A stretch of 50,494 bases of DNA from Streptomyces sp. SID14436 (GTDB lineage: Bacteria > Actinomycetota > Actinomycetes > Streptomycetales > Streptomycetaceae): NCBI RefSeq assembly GCF_010548465.1, contig NZ_JAAGMD010000675.1, positions 1 through 50,494 of the forward strand. The letters are read 5' to 3'. The stretch's first letter is position 1. Each line of letters begins with the position of its first letter. Positions 15,792 to 23,121 of this stretch are shown piece by piece. The notes beneath the pieces are model-generated. The model had not been told where the DNA came from, did no database searches, and saw nothing but the letters and a program-made list of their open reading frames with translations. The translations under genes and the position numbers were made by a program.

Positions 15792-15827
15792 CCAGGAGTA
15801 CCGCGAACCGGCCGGTGGGCTCAAGAA

Positions 15828-15860
15828 CGAGCCCGACCGTCTGTTGGTCGGCCGGGCTCG
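15828..15860 (+). terminator. Hairpin after the 46-aa ORF
   Basis: CGAGCCCG pairs with CGGGCTCG, with an inner GACC/GGTC helix, 36 bp after the stop codon. Confidence 0.6.
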
Positions 15861-15878
15861 TGATCTGTACCCCTTTGG

Positions 15879-15914
15879 GGCCTGACGCTGTCCTACCAGC
15901 GTCGGGCCTTCCTT
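15879..15914 (+). terminator. Second, U-tailed terminator after the 46-aa ORF
   Basis: GGCCTGACGCTG pairs with CAGCGTCGGGCC (one G-T pair) around a 6-nt loop and is followed by TTCCTT. This would insulate the right end of the element. Confidence 0.75.
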
Positions 15915-16022
15915 GCCTCAAGGCTTGAGGGGTCCTCTGCATCGTAAGGCATCCGCGTCTCATATCAACCGCGCGCTGCAACGTCGCGATGTAAACGTGG
16001 CATCACTTCACCACCACATGGC

Positions 16023-16042
16023 GGTCTCAGTCATGGTCTCGG
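16023..16042. promoter_or_regulatory. Candidate integrase arm-type sites, right arm
   Basis: GGTCTCAG and GGTCTCGG start 12 bp apart and match the left pair at 3416-3435 in word, spacing and orientation. They lie 117 bp from the attR core. Confidence 0.4.
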
Positions 16043-16120
16043 TTGTCATTCAATCCGTGGGCGTCCGTCACTATCTGTGAGCGCGCAGGAGCCCTTCTAG
16101 CCAGGGGTGCAGTCCCCTTC

Positions 16121-16142
16121 GGAGACGTCCCTGGACGTCTCC
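16121..16142. repeat. 10-bp perfect inverted repeat beside attR
   Basis: GGAGACGTCC, two spacer bases, then GGACGTCTCC. It ends 16 bp before the attR core and is inside the element. It could be a binding site for Int or Xis or a hairpin; nothing else shows its role. Confidence 0.5.
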
Positions 16143-16158
16143 GGATCAAGATCGGACA

Positions 16159-16202
16159 ACTCGTAATGCGTAGGTCTCGGGTTCGAATCCCGAAGGCGGC
16201 TC
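16159..16202 (+). other. attR: right attachment site of the AICE
   Basis: An exact 44-bp copy of the tRNA-Thr 3' part. Upstream of it there is no acceptor or D-arm sequence, so it is not a second tRNA gene but the original chromosomal 3' end displaced by integration. Confidence 0.95.
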
Positions 16203-16206
16203 AGAC

Positions 16207-16240
16207 AGAGGCCAGGTCACTCGTCCGTGACCTGGCCTCT
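16207..16240 (+). terminator. Original chromosomal terminator of tRNA-Thr
   Basis: A perfect 14-bp stem (AGAGGCCAGGTCAC with GTGACCTGGCCTCT), 6-nt loop, followed by TGCGTT. Before integration it would have followed tRNA-Thr directly. Confidence 0.8.
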
Positions 16241-16406
16241 TGCGTTGCTCCGGATCGGCGGGAGCCCGGAGGCGGTCGCGAGCCGCTCGAAGGGGCGATG
16301 CGTCATGGACCTGCGCGAGAGGAGACCGATCCGCAAGGCAGAGCGGCCGATCCCGGATCACGCGCCCCACGAGCACGGACGTGTGACCCGCCGGCCAACC
16401 TGCCTG

Positions 16407-16943
16407 TCATTCTGTGCAACCCATCGCCTTCATCGCATCCGGCAGATAGGACTGGGCAAATCGCTCGAGTTCCTTGGGTTTCGACTGTCCTTCGTCAAGG
16501 ATGTCCAGATCCAGAATGTAGTAATCCCCTCTGCCGTGTCCCGTGCAGGCGTTGATCGACATGAGCCAGCGGTCGGATGTCACGGCGTCAGCTCCGATTT
16601 CAGATTTTCTCGGATTTTGCGAGGAGCGTCGCGGGTACTTTCTTGCGAATTCCATGACGTCGAATTTGTTCTGGTTTCGAATTTCACTTATGGTGAACGC
16701 GGCGGATTTGTCCACGACTATGAGGCACGAAGACTGCTTGTCGTCGGAGATCTGCGGCCGGGCTTCGAAGTTTTCACCGGAAGGCAGCAGGGGCTGCAGG
16801 GCGGTCGGATCGATTTTCCTTCCGCAGATGGTTGTGGGAATCTCGTACCTGTTGAAGGAGCTACACCCGACGGTGGCGGTCAGGAACAGGCCAAGGGTCG
16901 ACGCCAGCAGAAGCGACGGTCGCAGTGCGTCACGTTTCATCAT
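16407..16943 (-). CDS. Lipoprotein of unknown function, paralogue 1
   Basis: A 178-aa lipoprotein with a hydrophobic leader and Cys27 (TATVGC). It is a clear paralogue of the next gene upstream: both share TICGRxIDPxALxPLLPSG, a central SxKS stretch, TSDxWLxSxN, and the C-terminal KPKELExFAxxYLP...MGC, with conserved Cys residues. The middle parts differ strongly. Base composition is lower in GC than the surroundings, with AT-rich codons. Start is ATG 16943 or the following ATG. No known domain is recognised. It sits 79 bp after paralogue 2, probably in one operon with the 706-aa and WXG-like genes. Confidence 0.82.
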   Translation of the reverse strand: MMKRDALRPSLLLASTLGLFLTATVGCSSFNRYEIPTTICGRKIDPTALQPLLPSGENFEARPQISDDKQSSCLIVVDKSAAFTISEIRNQNKFDVMEFARKYPRRSSQNPRKSEIGADAVTSDRWLMSINACTGHGRGDYYILDLDILDEGQSKPKELERFAQSYLPDAMKAMGCTE

Positions 16944-17022
16944 GGAGTGGTTTCTTTCGAGGCCCGGTTGCGGGACGCATCCAAGCGCCTTGAGAATCGC
17001 CGGTGGATGGGAGGGGGCGAAA

Positions 17023-17532
17023 TTATGAGGTGCAGCCCATCTTTTTCAGCCCTTCCGGCAGGTACGTCCGCGCGAACTCTTCGAGCTCCTTGGGTTTTGC
17101 TTCGGTCACTCCGTTCGCGGTGATGATCACGTCGAGGAAGTAGTACTTCCCTCGTCGGGGGCAGGAGTTCATCGAGATCAGCCAGTTGTCGGAAGTCATA
17201 GCCTCTTCTCCGACGTCTGACGGCTTGGGGTTGTCCATCCTGGTGCTGCGTATGTCAGATTTATTCTGGTCGCGAAATTCTTGAATCAGAAGCACCTCGG
17301 ACTTGTCCACCGAGATTGCGCACTCCGATTCGTAGTCGTCGGTCTCATGAACAGCTTCAAAGTGCTGCCCTGAGGGCAGAAGGGGCTCCAGTGCGGACGG
17401 ATCGATGTCTCTGCCGCAGATCGTGTCAGGGATTTTGTATGAGGCGGGGTTGCTGCATCCTGCCACGGCAAGGAGAAGCAGGGTGAGGCCCGAAACCAGC
17501 AGAAAGGTCGGCCGAAGCGCGTTGCTTTTCAT
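17023..17532 (-). CDS. Lipoprotein of unknown function, paralogue 2
   Basis: A 169-aa lipoprotein, lipobox AVAGC with Cys26, paralogous to the preceding entry. The ATG at 17532 overlaps the stop of the 706-aa protein gene (ATGA), so it is translationally coupled and likely works with it. Tandem duplicated, membrane-anchored small proteins next to a large WXG-associated protein suggest a partner or immunity-like role, but no sequence motif proves this. GC is lower than in flanking genes. Confidence 0.82.
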   Translation of the reverse strand: MKSNALRPTFLLVSGLTLLLLAVAGCSNPASYKIPDTICGRDIDPSALEPLLPSGQHFEAVHETDDYESECAISVDKSEVLLIQEFRDQNKSDIRSTRMDNPKPSDVGEEAMTSDNWLISMNSCPRRGKYYFLDVIITANGVTEAKPKELEEFARTYLPEGLKKMGCTS

Positions 17533-19649
17533 TCCGGTTTGACCCCCGCCTCCCTGTTTGCTGTGTCGTTCCCGTCGAACGCGCTACTTCCGATTTCCTT
17601 CTGCCATACCCGTGTGTTTCCTTCCTGGGACAGTTCATGCTCAGGATTTACCCGCGTCCACTCCGACCCCAGCGCCTTAAGGTAATCATTTCGGGATTCA
17701 AAAGTGCGTCTGGTGTCGATGGCAAGGTCATCGTCGATACGTTTTTGCTCTTCCAGTTGCCATGCGTAGGCTGCGGAATCCACCCCGCGTTGCACTGCAT
17801 CGCCGACCACTGGGATGAAGTTGGCTACGCCTCCGAACCCGTGATATGCCCACTTTGCAGGCCAAGAGGGGTCTTCCGTATCCGTGGTCAGCGCCTGATA
17901 GCGAGCGGACTCCATGAAGCCAACTGTGTGTCCGGCCCGGATGAGCTCTTCGATCGGGTCGCCCTTATGCTCAGCGTGAATGTCAGCGATAATGGCTTGA
18001 TTCACGTTTTCCATCAGCATGCCGTAGGCGCTCTGGTCACGCGAGACCTGTTTGGAAACCTCCAGCAGGTCGTGGTAATCGAGCGGTCCTTCACCGGGAC
18101 CGATCGAGCTTGCGGTCTGGTGCACGTCTGCCCCCCAGTTCCCCAGGAGGACCGCCATGTCATCCCGCAGTTCCGGTGGGAAGTCGTCGCCCTTGGCGGC
18201 CAGGCGGCTGAGTGCGCCGTCGAAGACCTGCCGTTGTGCGTCGGTGTGGTCGTACGACGTGATGACGTGCGGCTGGTCCGGGTTCAGGCCGGTGCCTGCT
18301 GCAAGCAGGGCCTTGCCGAGGGCGTTGCGGGACTGGATCGTGCCGTCGCCCTGGCGGTAGGGGCTGTCCTCGTCGTAGTACTCGCGTTCGTTGATGAGGT
18401 AGTCGGCCGCGTCCTCGCGGCCGAACAGCTCGGTGGCGTAGTCGGGGTTGTGCGATACGGCGCGGAGGAAGCCGGCCATCGGGTCGCTGCTGGTCGTTCC
18501 GTATTCGCCGTCGGGGCCCTTGGTCGTGTAGTCGAGGTGGGTCCCTCCCATACCGGGGTTGCCCCAGAGCGACGCGGGGTTGAACCCCTTCTTCTCCTCG
18601 AAGGCGCGCAGGCCCTTGTAGTAGTCGTCGAGGAAGTCCCCGTCGAACTTCCCCTTGACCATGAGATTGCTCATGATCTGGAAGCCGTAGGCCTTGGTCA
18701 TGATGCCTTCGTGCCCGTACGTCTTGCCACCTGCGGCGATGAGGTCCTTCTTCCACGCCTCCATCTCCGGTGAGGTGCTGTGGGAGGCGGTGGCGAGGGA
18801 CATGCTGAGGTTCTTCTGGACGTCGCCGAGGAGCTTGGCGCGGTCGCCCTCGGGTGTGTCCTTGGGGTCGGCCAGGTCGCGCCAGAACTGGAGGGTGCCG
18901 TCGGGACCCAGGTCGAGGACGAGGTTGTCGGTGAAGGCGGGATTGTCCCGGTGGTTCTTCAGGGTCTCGTTGAAGCGGGCGAGCTTCGCCTCGCTCCAGT
19001 CCTGGACGTTGCCCTTGGCGATCTCCTTGCGCCAGTACTCGGCGTCCGCCCTGCCCTGGTCGAGGTCGGCGTCCTTCAGGCCGGTCGACCCCTGGTCGGT
19101 GAAGTCGTACTTGTCCTTGGCGAGCTGCCGCAGGGCACGGGCGGCGATCCGGTCGGTTTCCGTCGCCTCCCACAGGATCTTCCTGACCCGGCGCTGCGCG
19201 ATCTCCAGATCCTGATCCGACGGCTTGGGGATGTCGCTCTTCCCCGAGACCATGGGAGGAGGTACCGAGGCTATGGCCCGGCCCTTGCCGTCGACGTAGA
19301 TGTAACGCTTCCCCAGATCGTCGAGCGCGGTCTGCAGGTCGAGCTTGTGCTGCGTCAACGCGGCGTGGGCATCACTCAGGATGCCCAGTACGCTCTTCGC
19401 CTCTGCGGCCGCGTCGCTGAACTGCGCTGCCGTCCTGGTCACGAACTGCCGGGAGACGGTGGCGTTGACGCCCGCCCAGTCCGCCGCGGCGGCCTTCTTC
19501 TGCAGATCCTTGGCGCTGACCTGGCCGTCTCCGCCCGTGGCGAGCTTCTCCAGTCGGTCGAGCATGGTCCGCCAGTCGTCCACGGCGGTCTTCAGGGTGC
19601 CCAGCCGCAGGCTGTTGAGTTCTTCCACCGTCAGCATGTCGGTCGCCAC
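17529..19649 (-). CDS. 706-aa WXG-associated protein (DUF6571-like)
   Basis: A large soluble protein with no signal peptide. The first 110 residues are helical (VEELNSLRLGTLKTAVDDWRTMLDRLEKL...) like the N-terminal domain of LXG/WXG-type secreted proteins. The rest is alpha-helical with repeated calls such as AGFLRAVSHNPDYATELF and ADYLINEREYYDEDSPYRQGDG, resembling DUF6571 proteins. A hydrophobic glycine-containing patch (FGGVANFIPVVGDAVQRGVDSAA) at about 620-645 may insert in a membrane. No toxin domain can be named. The ATG at 19649 follows the WXG-like gene by 5 bp; it overlaps the lipoprotein gene at its 3' end. Confidence 0.75.
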   Translation of the reverse strand: MATDMLTVEELNSLRLGTLKTAVDDWRTMLDRLEKLATGGDGQVSAKDLQKKAAAADWAGVNATVSRQFVTRTAAQFSDAAAEAKSVLGILSDAHAALTQHKLDLQTALDDLGKRYIYVDGKGRAIASVPPPMVSGKSDIPKPSDQDLEIAQRRVRKILWEATETDRIAARALRQLAKDKYDFTDQGSTGLKDADLDQGRADAEYWRKEIAKGNVQDWSEAKLARFNETLKNHRDNPAFTDNLVLDLGPDGTLQFWRDLADPKDTPEGDRAKLLGDVQKNLSMSLATASHSTSPEMEAWKKDLIAAGGKTYGHEGIMTKAYGFQIMSNLMVKGKFDGDFLDDYYKGLRAFEEKKGFNPASLWGNPGMGGTHLDYTTKGPDGEYGTTSSDPMAGFLRAVSHNPDYATELFGREDAADYLINEREYYDEDSPYRQGDGTIQSRNALGKALLAAGTGLNPDQPHVITSYDHTDAQRQVFDGALSRLAAKGDDFPPELRDDMAVLLGNWGADVHQTASSIGPGEGPLDYHDLLEVSKQVSRDQSAYGMLMENVNQAIIADIHAEHKGDPIEELIRAGHTVGFMESARYQALTTDTEDPSWPAKWAYHGFGGVANFIPVVGDAVQRGVDSAAYAWQLEEQKRIDDDLAIDTRRTFESRNDYLKALGSEWTRVNPEHELSQEGNTRVWQKEIGSSAFDGNDTANREAGVKPE

Positions 19650-19654
19650 GTGCC

Positions 19655-20131
19655 TCAGGCCTCCGCGGACTTGGGGGCGTAGTACTCGTTGATCCGGGAC
19701 ACCGTCATCAGGTCACCCGTGGCGTTCCGCATGCCGGTCACGACGTGTTCCTCGTCCTTGGCGTGCTGGGCCCGTGTGAAGTCCAGGTGGTTGGAGATGT
19801 GGGCGCACGCCTCCTTCAGAGTGCCCGCCTTGGTGTTCCAGGCGTCGTGCAGTTCGGTGAGCGCGGAGCCCATGTCCAGGCCGTCGTTGAAGAGATCGAT
19901 GGAGGCCTTGAACGTGCTCGGCCGGGCGAGGTCGCCGTCGACCCTCAGCCGTTCGCGCAGGTCGTAGGCCATGTTTCCCAGCTTGCCCAACTGGTCGTCG
20001 TGCACGACGAGATCGGGTGCCGCGCCTCCGCCGCCATGGCCCGGATCGGGAGCGACCCGGTTCAACTGCATCGACGTCGCCTGCTTCTGGGCGACCTCGG
20101 CCTTGATCTGCTCCCATTCGTCCCACGCCAT
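19655..20131 (-). CDS. WXG-like small helical protein
   Basis: A 158-aa protein starting MAWDEWEQIKAEVA. Its second half is a helical hairpin (LRERLRVDGDLARPSTFKASIDLFNDGLDMGSALTELHDAWNTKAGTLKEACAHISNHLDFTR) with the central W-N-T-K turn typical of WXG100-like proteins, and it ends with YYAPKSAEA. No signal peptide. It precedes the 706-aa gene by 5 bp and would be its secretion partner or chaperone; no ESX secretion ATPase is in the window. ATG 20131 is preceded by GGAGGGGG. Upstream frame extension is a shadow. Confidence 0.78.
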   Translation of the reverse strand: MAWDEWEQIKAEVAQKQATSMQLNRVAPDPGHGGGGAAPDLVVHDDQLGKLGNMAYDLRERLRVDGDLARPSTFKASIDLFNDGLDMGSALTELHDAWNTKAGTLKEACAHISNHLDFTRAQHAKDEEHVVTGMRNATGDLMTVSRINEYYAPKSAEA

Positions 20132-20212
20132 GCGGACGAACCCCCTCCCCGTATGCGACTGCACTCGAAACTCCGGTGTGCTGCGAACCGGCATCGAACA
20201 CTCTGTCATGTG

Positions 20213-20227
20213 GTCACACGATGTGAC
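20213..20227. promoter_or_regulatory. 15-bp palindrome upstream of the WXG-like operon
   Basis: GTCACACGATGTGAC is symmetric except for the 3-bp centre. Its position suggests an operator; the binding protein is unknown. Confidence 0.4.
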
Positions 20228-20317
20228 GTGGACGGTCCTGGAGTGCACGGCAACTTCACAGTCGAAGAGGGCAGAACGGTCTGCACCGGGCTCGCTGTGG
20301 GGGTGGCCGCCGCAATG

Positions 20318-20365
20318 GCTGGGGCAGGCGGCTGGGGCAGGCGGCTGGGGCAGGCGGCTGGGGCC
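20318..20365. repeat. 13-bp tandem repeat, 3.6 copies
   Basis: GCTGGGGCAGGCG is repeated exactly at 20318, 20331 and 20344, with a partial fourth copy. It is in non-coding sequence. Confidence 0.85.
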
Positions 20366-20425
20366 CTGGTGACGGATGCGTCTCCTCTGCCCGAAGTGCA
20401 CCGTGGGGCTGATGGTGCTGCACTG

Positions 20426-21034
20426 ATGGACAAGGTGGGTCAAACCCTTGGGTGGTGCCATGGCCGACGGTGCGAGACGGCGCCGGCCGGTGTGGCGGGT
20501 GCGGCGGTGGTGGGCCGGCGCGGGGTGTGCGGCGCGGGGTGTGCGGCGCGGTGCGGGGCGTTGCTGCTCGGGGTGCTCGGGGCTGTGCTCGTGTTCGGTC
20601 TGCTGGGCGGAGCGCTGGAGGCTTGTGGCGCAGGTGGGACGGAACCGGATCCGGCTCCTTCGCGGAGCGGGGCACCCGTTCGCGAGCCCGATCCCCCTGG
20701 TGAGAGCACCGAGTCCGCATCCGCCGGGGCGAGTTCCGCACCGGCCGCCGAGTCACCCGGCAGTTCGGAGCGGCCGACCGCCGAGATCGGGGTGACCGGC
20801 GCTCCCACGGTCACGGCCACCGAAACCGTGGAGGTCACCGAGACCAGGACGCCTACCAGGGACGAGACGTCGGCGCCCGCACCGGACGACGAGGCCTCCG
20901 AGGTGTACTACGAGAACTGTGACGCGGCCCGGGACGCCGGGGCGGCTCCCGTGCTCGTGGGAGAGCCGGGTTACGGCTCGCATCTCGATCGGGACGGGGA
21001 CGGCGTGGCCTTTGAGCCGTACGCGGGGCCGTGA
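20426..21034 (+). CDS. Excalibur calcium-binding domain membrane protein, N-terminus probably frameshifted
   Basis: The C-terminal 42 residues (YYENCDAARDAGAAP...LDRDGDGVAFEPYAGP) are an Excalibur domain with the DxDxDG calcium loop. Before it come a Ser/Thr/Pro/Glu-rich linker and a membrane segment (ALLLGVLGAVLVFGLLGGAL). The open frame runs back to ATG 20426 but with no ribosome site and an odd N-terminus. ATG 20460, in another frame, begins a basic leader (MADGARRRRPVWRVRRWWAG) that would join the membrane segment exactly if one of two 14-bp repeats at 20521-20548 were absent, giving 186 aa. Either the gene is frameshifted here or a GTG inside the frame is used. Confidence 0.6.
   Translation: MDKVGQTLGWCHGRRCETAPAGVAGAAVVGRRGVCGAGCAARCGALLLGVLGAVLVFGLLGGALEACGAGGTEPDPAPSRSGAPVREPDPPGESTESASAGASSAPAAESPGSSERPTAEIGVTGAPTVTATETVEVTETRTPTRDETSAPAPDDEASEVYYENCDAARDAGAAPVLVGEPGYGSHLDRDGDGVAFEPYAGP
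20521..20548. repeat. 14-bp tandem duplication inside the Excalibur gene
   Basis: CGGGGTGTGCGGCG occurs twice head to tail. Fourteen is not a multiple of three, so the copy number sets the reading frame. Confidence 0.9.
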
Positions 21035-21048
21035 CGGTGTTGCGCGGC

Positions 21049-21633
21049 TCAGGCCCGCAGGTCCCGGCGCATGAGGATGCGGGGGTGGCCGGCGAGGACC
21101 GAGGTGGTGTCGGCGGTGTGGACGAAGCCGGCGCGTTCGAAGTTCTTGCGGAGGCCGGCGTAGGCCATGGTCAGGTCGACGCGGGCGTCGCCGTTGTCGA
21201 GCGGGTATGCCTCGACGACGGGGGCGCCGTGGGCGCGGGCGAATTCGACGGCGCCGTCGATGAGGGCGTGGGAGATGCCCTGCTTGCGGTGGCCGGGCCG
21301 GACGCGGATGCACCACAGGGACCAGACGGGCAGGTCGTCGACGTGGGGGATCTTGCGGTTGCGGGCGAAGGAGGTGTCGGCGCGCGGGGCGACGGCGGCC
21401 CAGCCGACCGGTTCGTCACCGGCGTAGGCGAGTACTCCGGGCGGGGGAGCGGCGCGGCACAGGTCGGCGACGTAGTCGCCGCGGGCCGGTCCGCGCAGCT
21501 CGTTGTTGAGCCGGGACGGGATGCGGTAGCTCAGGCACCAGCAGACGTTGGCCGTCGGCGACTTCGGGCCGAGGACGGCACGTACGTCCTCGAAGACCGA
21601 TGCCGGGCGCACCTCGATCGTCTCGGTGGTCAT
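21049..21633 (-). CDS. GNAT-family N-acetyltransferase
   Basis: A 194-aa acetyltransferase. The acetyl-CoA binding stretch VRPGHRKQGISHALIDGAVEFARAHGA is classical motif A (R/Q-x-x-G-x-G/A type), followed by VEAYPLDNG and a C-terminal YAGLRKNFERAGFVHT. Substrate unknown. ATG at 21633 is the first Met before the first beta strand. It is convergent with the Excalibur gene, 14 bp away, and divergent from the small ORF at 21729. Confidence 0.9.
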   Translation of the reverse strand: MTTETIEVRPASVFEDVRAVLGPKSPTANVCWCLSYRIPSRLNNELRGPARGDYVADLCRAAPPPGVLAYAGDEPVGWAAVAPRADTSFARNRKIPHVDDLPVWSLWCIRVRPGHRKQGISHALIDGAVEFARAHGAPVVEAYPLDNGDARVDLTMAYAGLRKNFERAGFVHTADTTSVLAGHPRILMRRDLRA

Positions 21634-21728
21634 GGAGCCAGCTTGGCACGGCCCGGGTGGGCGTCGCAGGGCTCTCCGTCGCACGCGTCCCGCGTGCGCC
21701 CGCGCTGATCACGTCGCACTCTGGTCCC

Positions 21729-21956
21729 ATGGCGGACGCACGGGCGATCGTGATCTATCCGCCCGCCTCCGACGGCGGGCGGCGGGTCCGCGCGGGCGGG
21801 CAGTTCCTCGGCATGGCGTACGGGCTGCTGGACATCGTCGAGTTCCTGCGGCTCGCGGGGCTGGAGAACGTCGACGACGACTGGGTACGGCAGAGTGCGC
21901 TGATCGAATGGCGGGGCGGGGACGCGGAGAGCTGGGGAGCGTCCCCGGGGGTGTGA
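21729..21956 (+). CDS. 75-aa conserved hypothetical protein
   Basis: A short soluble protein (ADARAIVIYPPASDGGRRVRAGGQFLGMAYGLLDIVEFLRLAGLENVDDDWVRQSALIEWRGG split here only by its natural order) with a predicted beta strand, a glycine turn and a helix. Proteins of this kind are common in Streptomyces but have no known function. ATG at 21729 is 95 bp from the divergent GNAT start. The upstream extension of the frame overlaps the GNAT gene and is rejected. Confidence 0.65.
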   Translation: MADARAIVIYPPASDGGRRVRAGGQFLGMAYGLLDIVEFLRLAGLENVDDDWVRQSALIEWRGGDAESWGASPGV

Positions 21957-22088
21957 TCCGTGGTGCGTTCCCTCCGTGGTGCGTTCCCTCCGGCGCGGAG
22001 GGTGGCGCCGTCGCCTGCCGTGGCCGGCGCACGGCTGCCGGGCGCATTTAAGGGGTCCTTACCGTGAACGGCTAGCATCGCCCTCCGT

Positions 22089-22164
22089 CATGCATGTCAT
22101 GCATGCAAGTCATGCGCGTGGTGCGCGTCATGCACATGGTGCGCGTCATGCGCGTGGTGCACGT
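22089..22164. repeat. 18-bp (2 x 9-bp) direct repeats upstream of the glycosyltransferase
   Basis: Three adjacent 18-bp units lie at 22111-22128, 22129-22146 and 22147-22164 with the consensus CATGCGCGT-GGTGCGCGT. Each is built of two related 9-mers. Diverged half-units (CATGCATGT, CATGCATGCAAGT) precede them. The array ends 54 bp before the GTG of the next gene. Confidence 0.85.
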
Positions 22165-22218
22165 GCTGCGCTGTGTGCACATCGTCGTGGCCAGTGAAGT
22201 TCCCCGTACCGCAGTGAG

Positions 22219-23121
22219 GTGAGAGGCATCGACACGCCGAGGATCGCCGTCGCGGTGGTGACCATGGGCAACCGGCCCGCCGAGGTCGACGCGCTGCTGG
22301 AGTCCGTGGCCAAGCAGGACCTGCCGCCGACCCGCATCGTCATCGTGGGCAACGGCTGCCCGCTGCCCGAGTTCGAGCAGCGGCTGTCGCTGCCCGGTGA
22401 GGTCACGACCGTCGAGCTGGACGAGAACCTCGGCTGCCCCGGCGGGCGGAACGTGGCACTCGAGCGGCTGCGGGAGTTCGGGGACGTGGACGTCGTCGTC
22501 GACCTCGACGACGACGGGCTGCTCGTCGACGCCGACGTGCTGCGCCGGGTGGGTGAGCTGTACGCGGCCGATCCGCGGCTCGGCATCGTCGGGTTCCGCA
22601 TCGCCGACGAGACGGGGGAGACGCAGCGGCGCCATGTGCCGCGGCTCGGGCAGTCCGACCCGATGCGGGGCGGCTACGTCACCGGGTTCCTCGGCGGCGG
22701 GCACGCGCTGCGGATGACGATGCTCGACGAGATCGGCGACTGGCCCGCCCAGTTCTTCTTCGCGCACGAGGAGACCGACCTCGCCTGGCGCGCCGTCGAC
22801 GCCGGCTGGCGCATTCTCTACGCGCCCGAGCTGCTGCTGCAGCACCCGAAGACCTCGCCGGCCCGGCACGCCATCTACTTCCGGGTGACCGCCCGCAACC
22901 GGGTCTGGCTGGTCCGGCGCCGGCTGCCGCTCGTCCTCGTGCCGGTCCACCTCGGCGTGTGGGTGCTGCTCACGCTGGCACGGACCCGGTCGGCGCGCGG
23001 GCTGCGGGCCTGGTTCGGCGGCTTCCTGGAGGGCCTGCGGGAACCGGCGGGGGAGCGGCGGGCCATGCGCTGGCGGACGGTGTGGCGGCTCACCAGGCTG
23101 GGACGGCCGCCGGTGATCTGA
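22219..23121 (+). CDS. Glycosyltransferase family 2 (rhamnosyltransferase-like)
   Basis: A 300-aa GT-A transferase using a nucleotide sugar, likely acting on cell-envelope glycan at the inner face of the membrane. The fold begins IAVAVVTMGNRPAEVDALLES; LGCPGGRNVALE (71-82) and the metal motif DLDDD (95-99) are typical of GT2. The ED-like block FAHEETDLAWRAVDAGWRI follows. The C-terminal part (VWLVRRRLPLVLVPVHLGVWVLLTLA) is hydrophobic and basic, suggesting peripheral membrane attachment. GTG 22219 is chosen to keep the first strand; ATG 22264 would remove it. Confidence 0.88.
   Translation: MRGIDTPRIAVAVVTMGNRPAEVDALLESVAKQDLPPTRIVIVGNGCPLPEFEQRLSLPGEVTTVELDENLGCPGGRNVALERLREFGDVDVVVDLDDDGLLVDADVLRRVGELYAADPRLGIVGFRIADETGETQRRHVPRLGQSDPMRGGYVTGFLGGGHALRMTMLDEIGDWPAQFFFAHEETDLAWRAVDAGWRILYAPELLLQHPKTSPARHAIYFRVTARNRVWLVRRRLPLVLVPVHLGVWVLLTLARTRSARGLRAWFGGFLEGLREPAGERRAMRWRTVWRLTRLGRPPVI

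Larger units (their letters stand above)
3279..16202. mobile_element. Integrative and conjugative element (AICE) in tRNA-Thr, 12.9 kb
   Basis: Bounded by the 44-bp att repeat. Contents are typical of an AICE: tyrosine integrase, excisionase, replication genes (DUF3631 ATPase and prim-pol), TraB/FtsK-like translocase, small membrane proteins and a GntR-type regulator. There is no relaxase or type IV secretion gene, which fits the double-stranded DNA transfer used by pSAM2/SLP1-type elements. Almost every gene from int to the DUF6284 gene is on the minus strand; the regulator, GNAT and 46-aa ORF are on the plus strand. No gene looks broken, so the element may be functional. Confidence 0.93.
20132..20425. 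other. Divergent intergenic region, WXG-like gene / Excalibur gene
   Basis: About 290 bp with no gene. It contains the palindrome GTCACA-cga-TGTGAC at 20213-20227, 82 bp upstream of the WXG-like start, and the 13-bp tandem repeat described separately. A promoter on each strand must lie here but I see no clear -10/-35 pair. Confidence 0.55.

Noticed and set aside
16159..16202. Second tRNA-Thr gene
   Set aside because: Only the 3' half is present; no acceptor 5' strand or D arm. It is the attR copy.
22072..22201. Short repeat-encoded peptide in 22080-22200
   Set aside because: His/Arg/Ala repeats arise from the 9-bp array; no ribosome site and no family.
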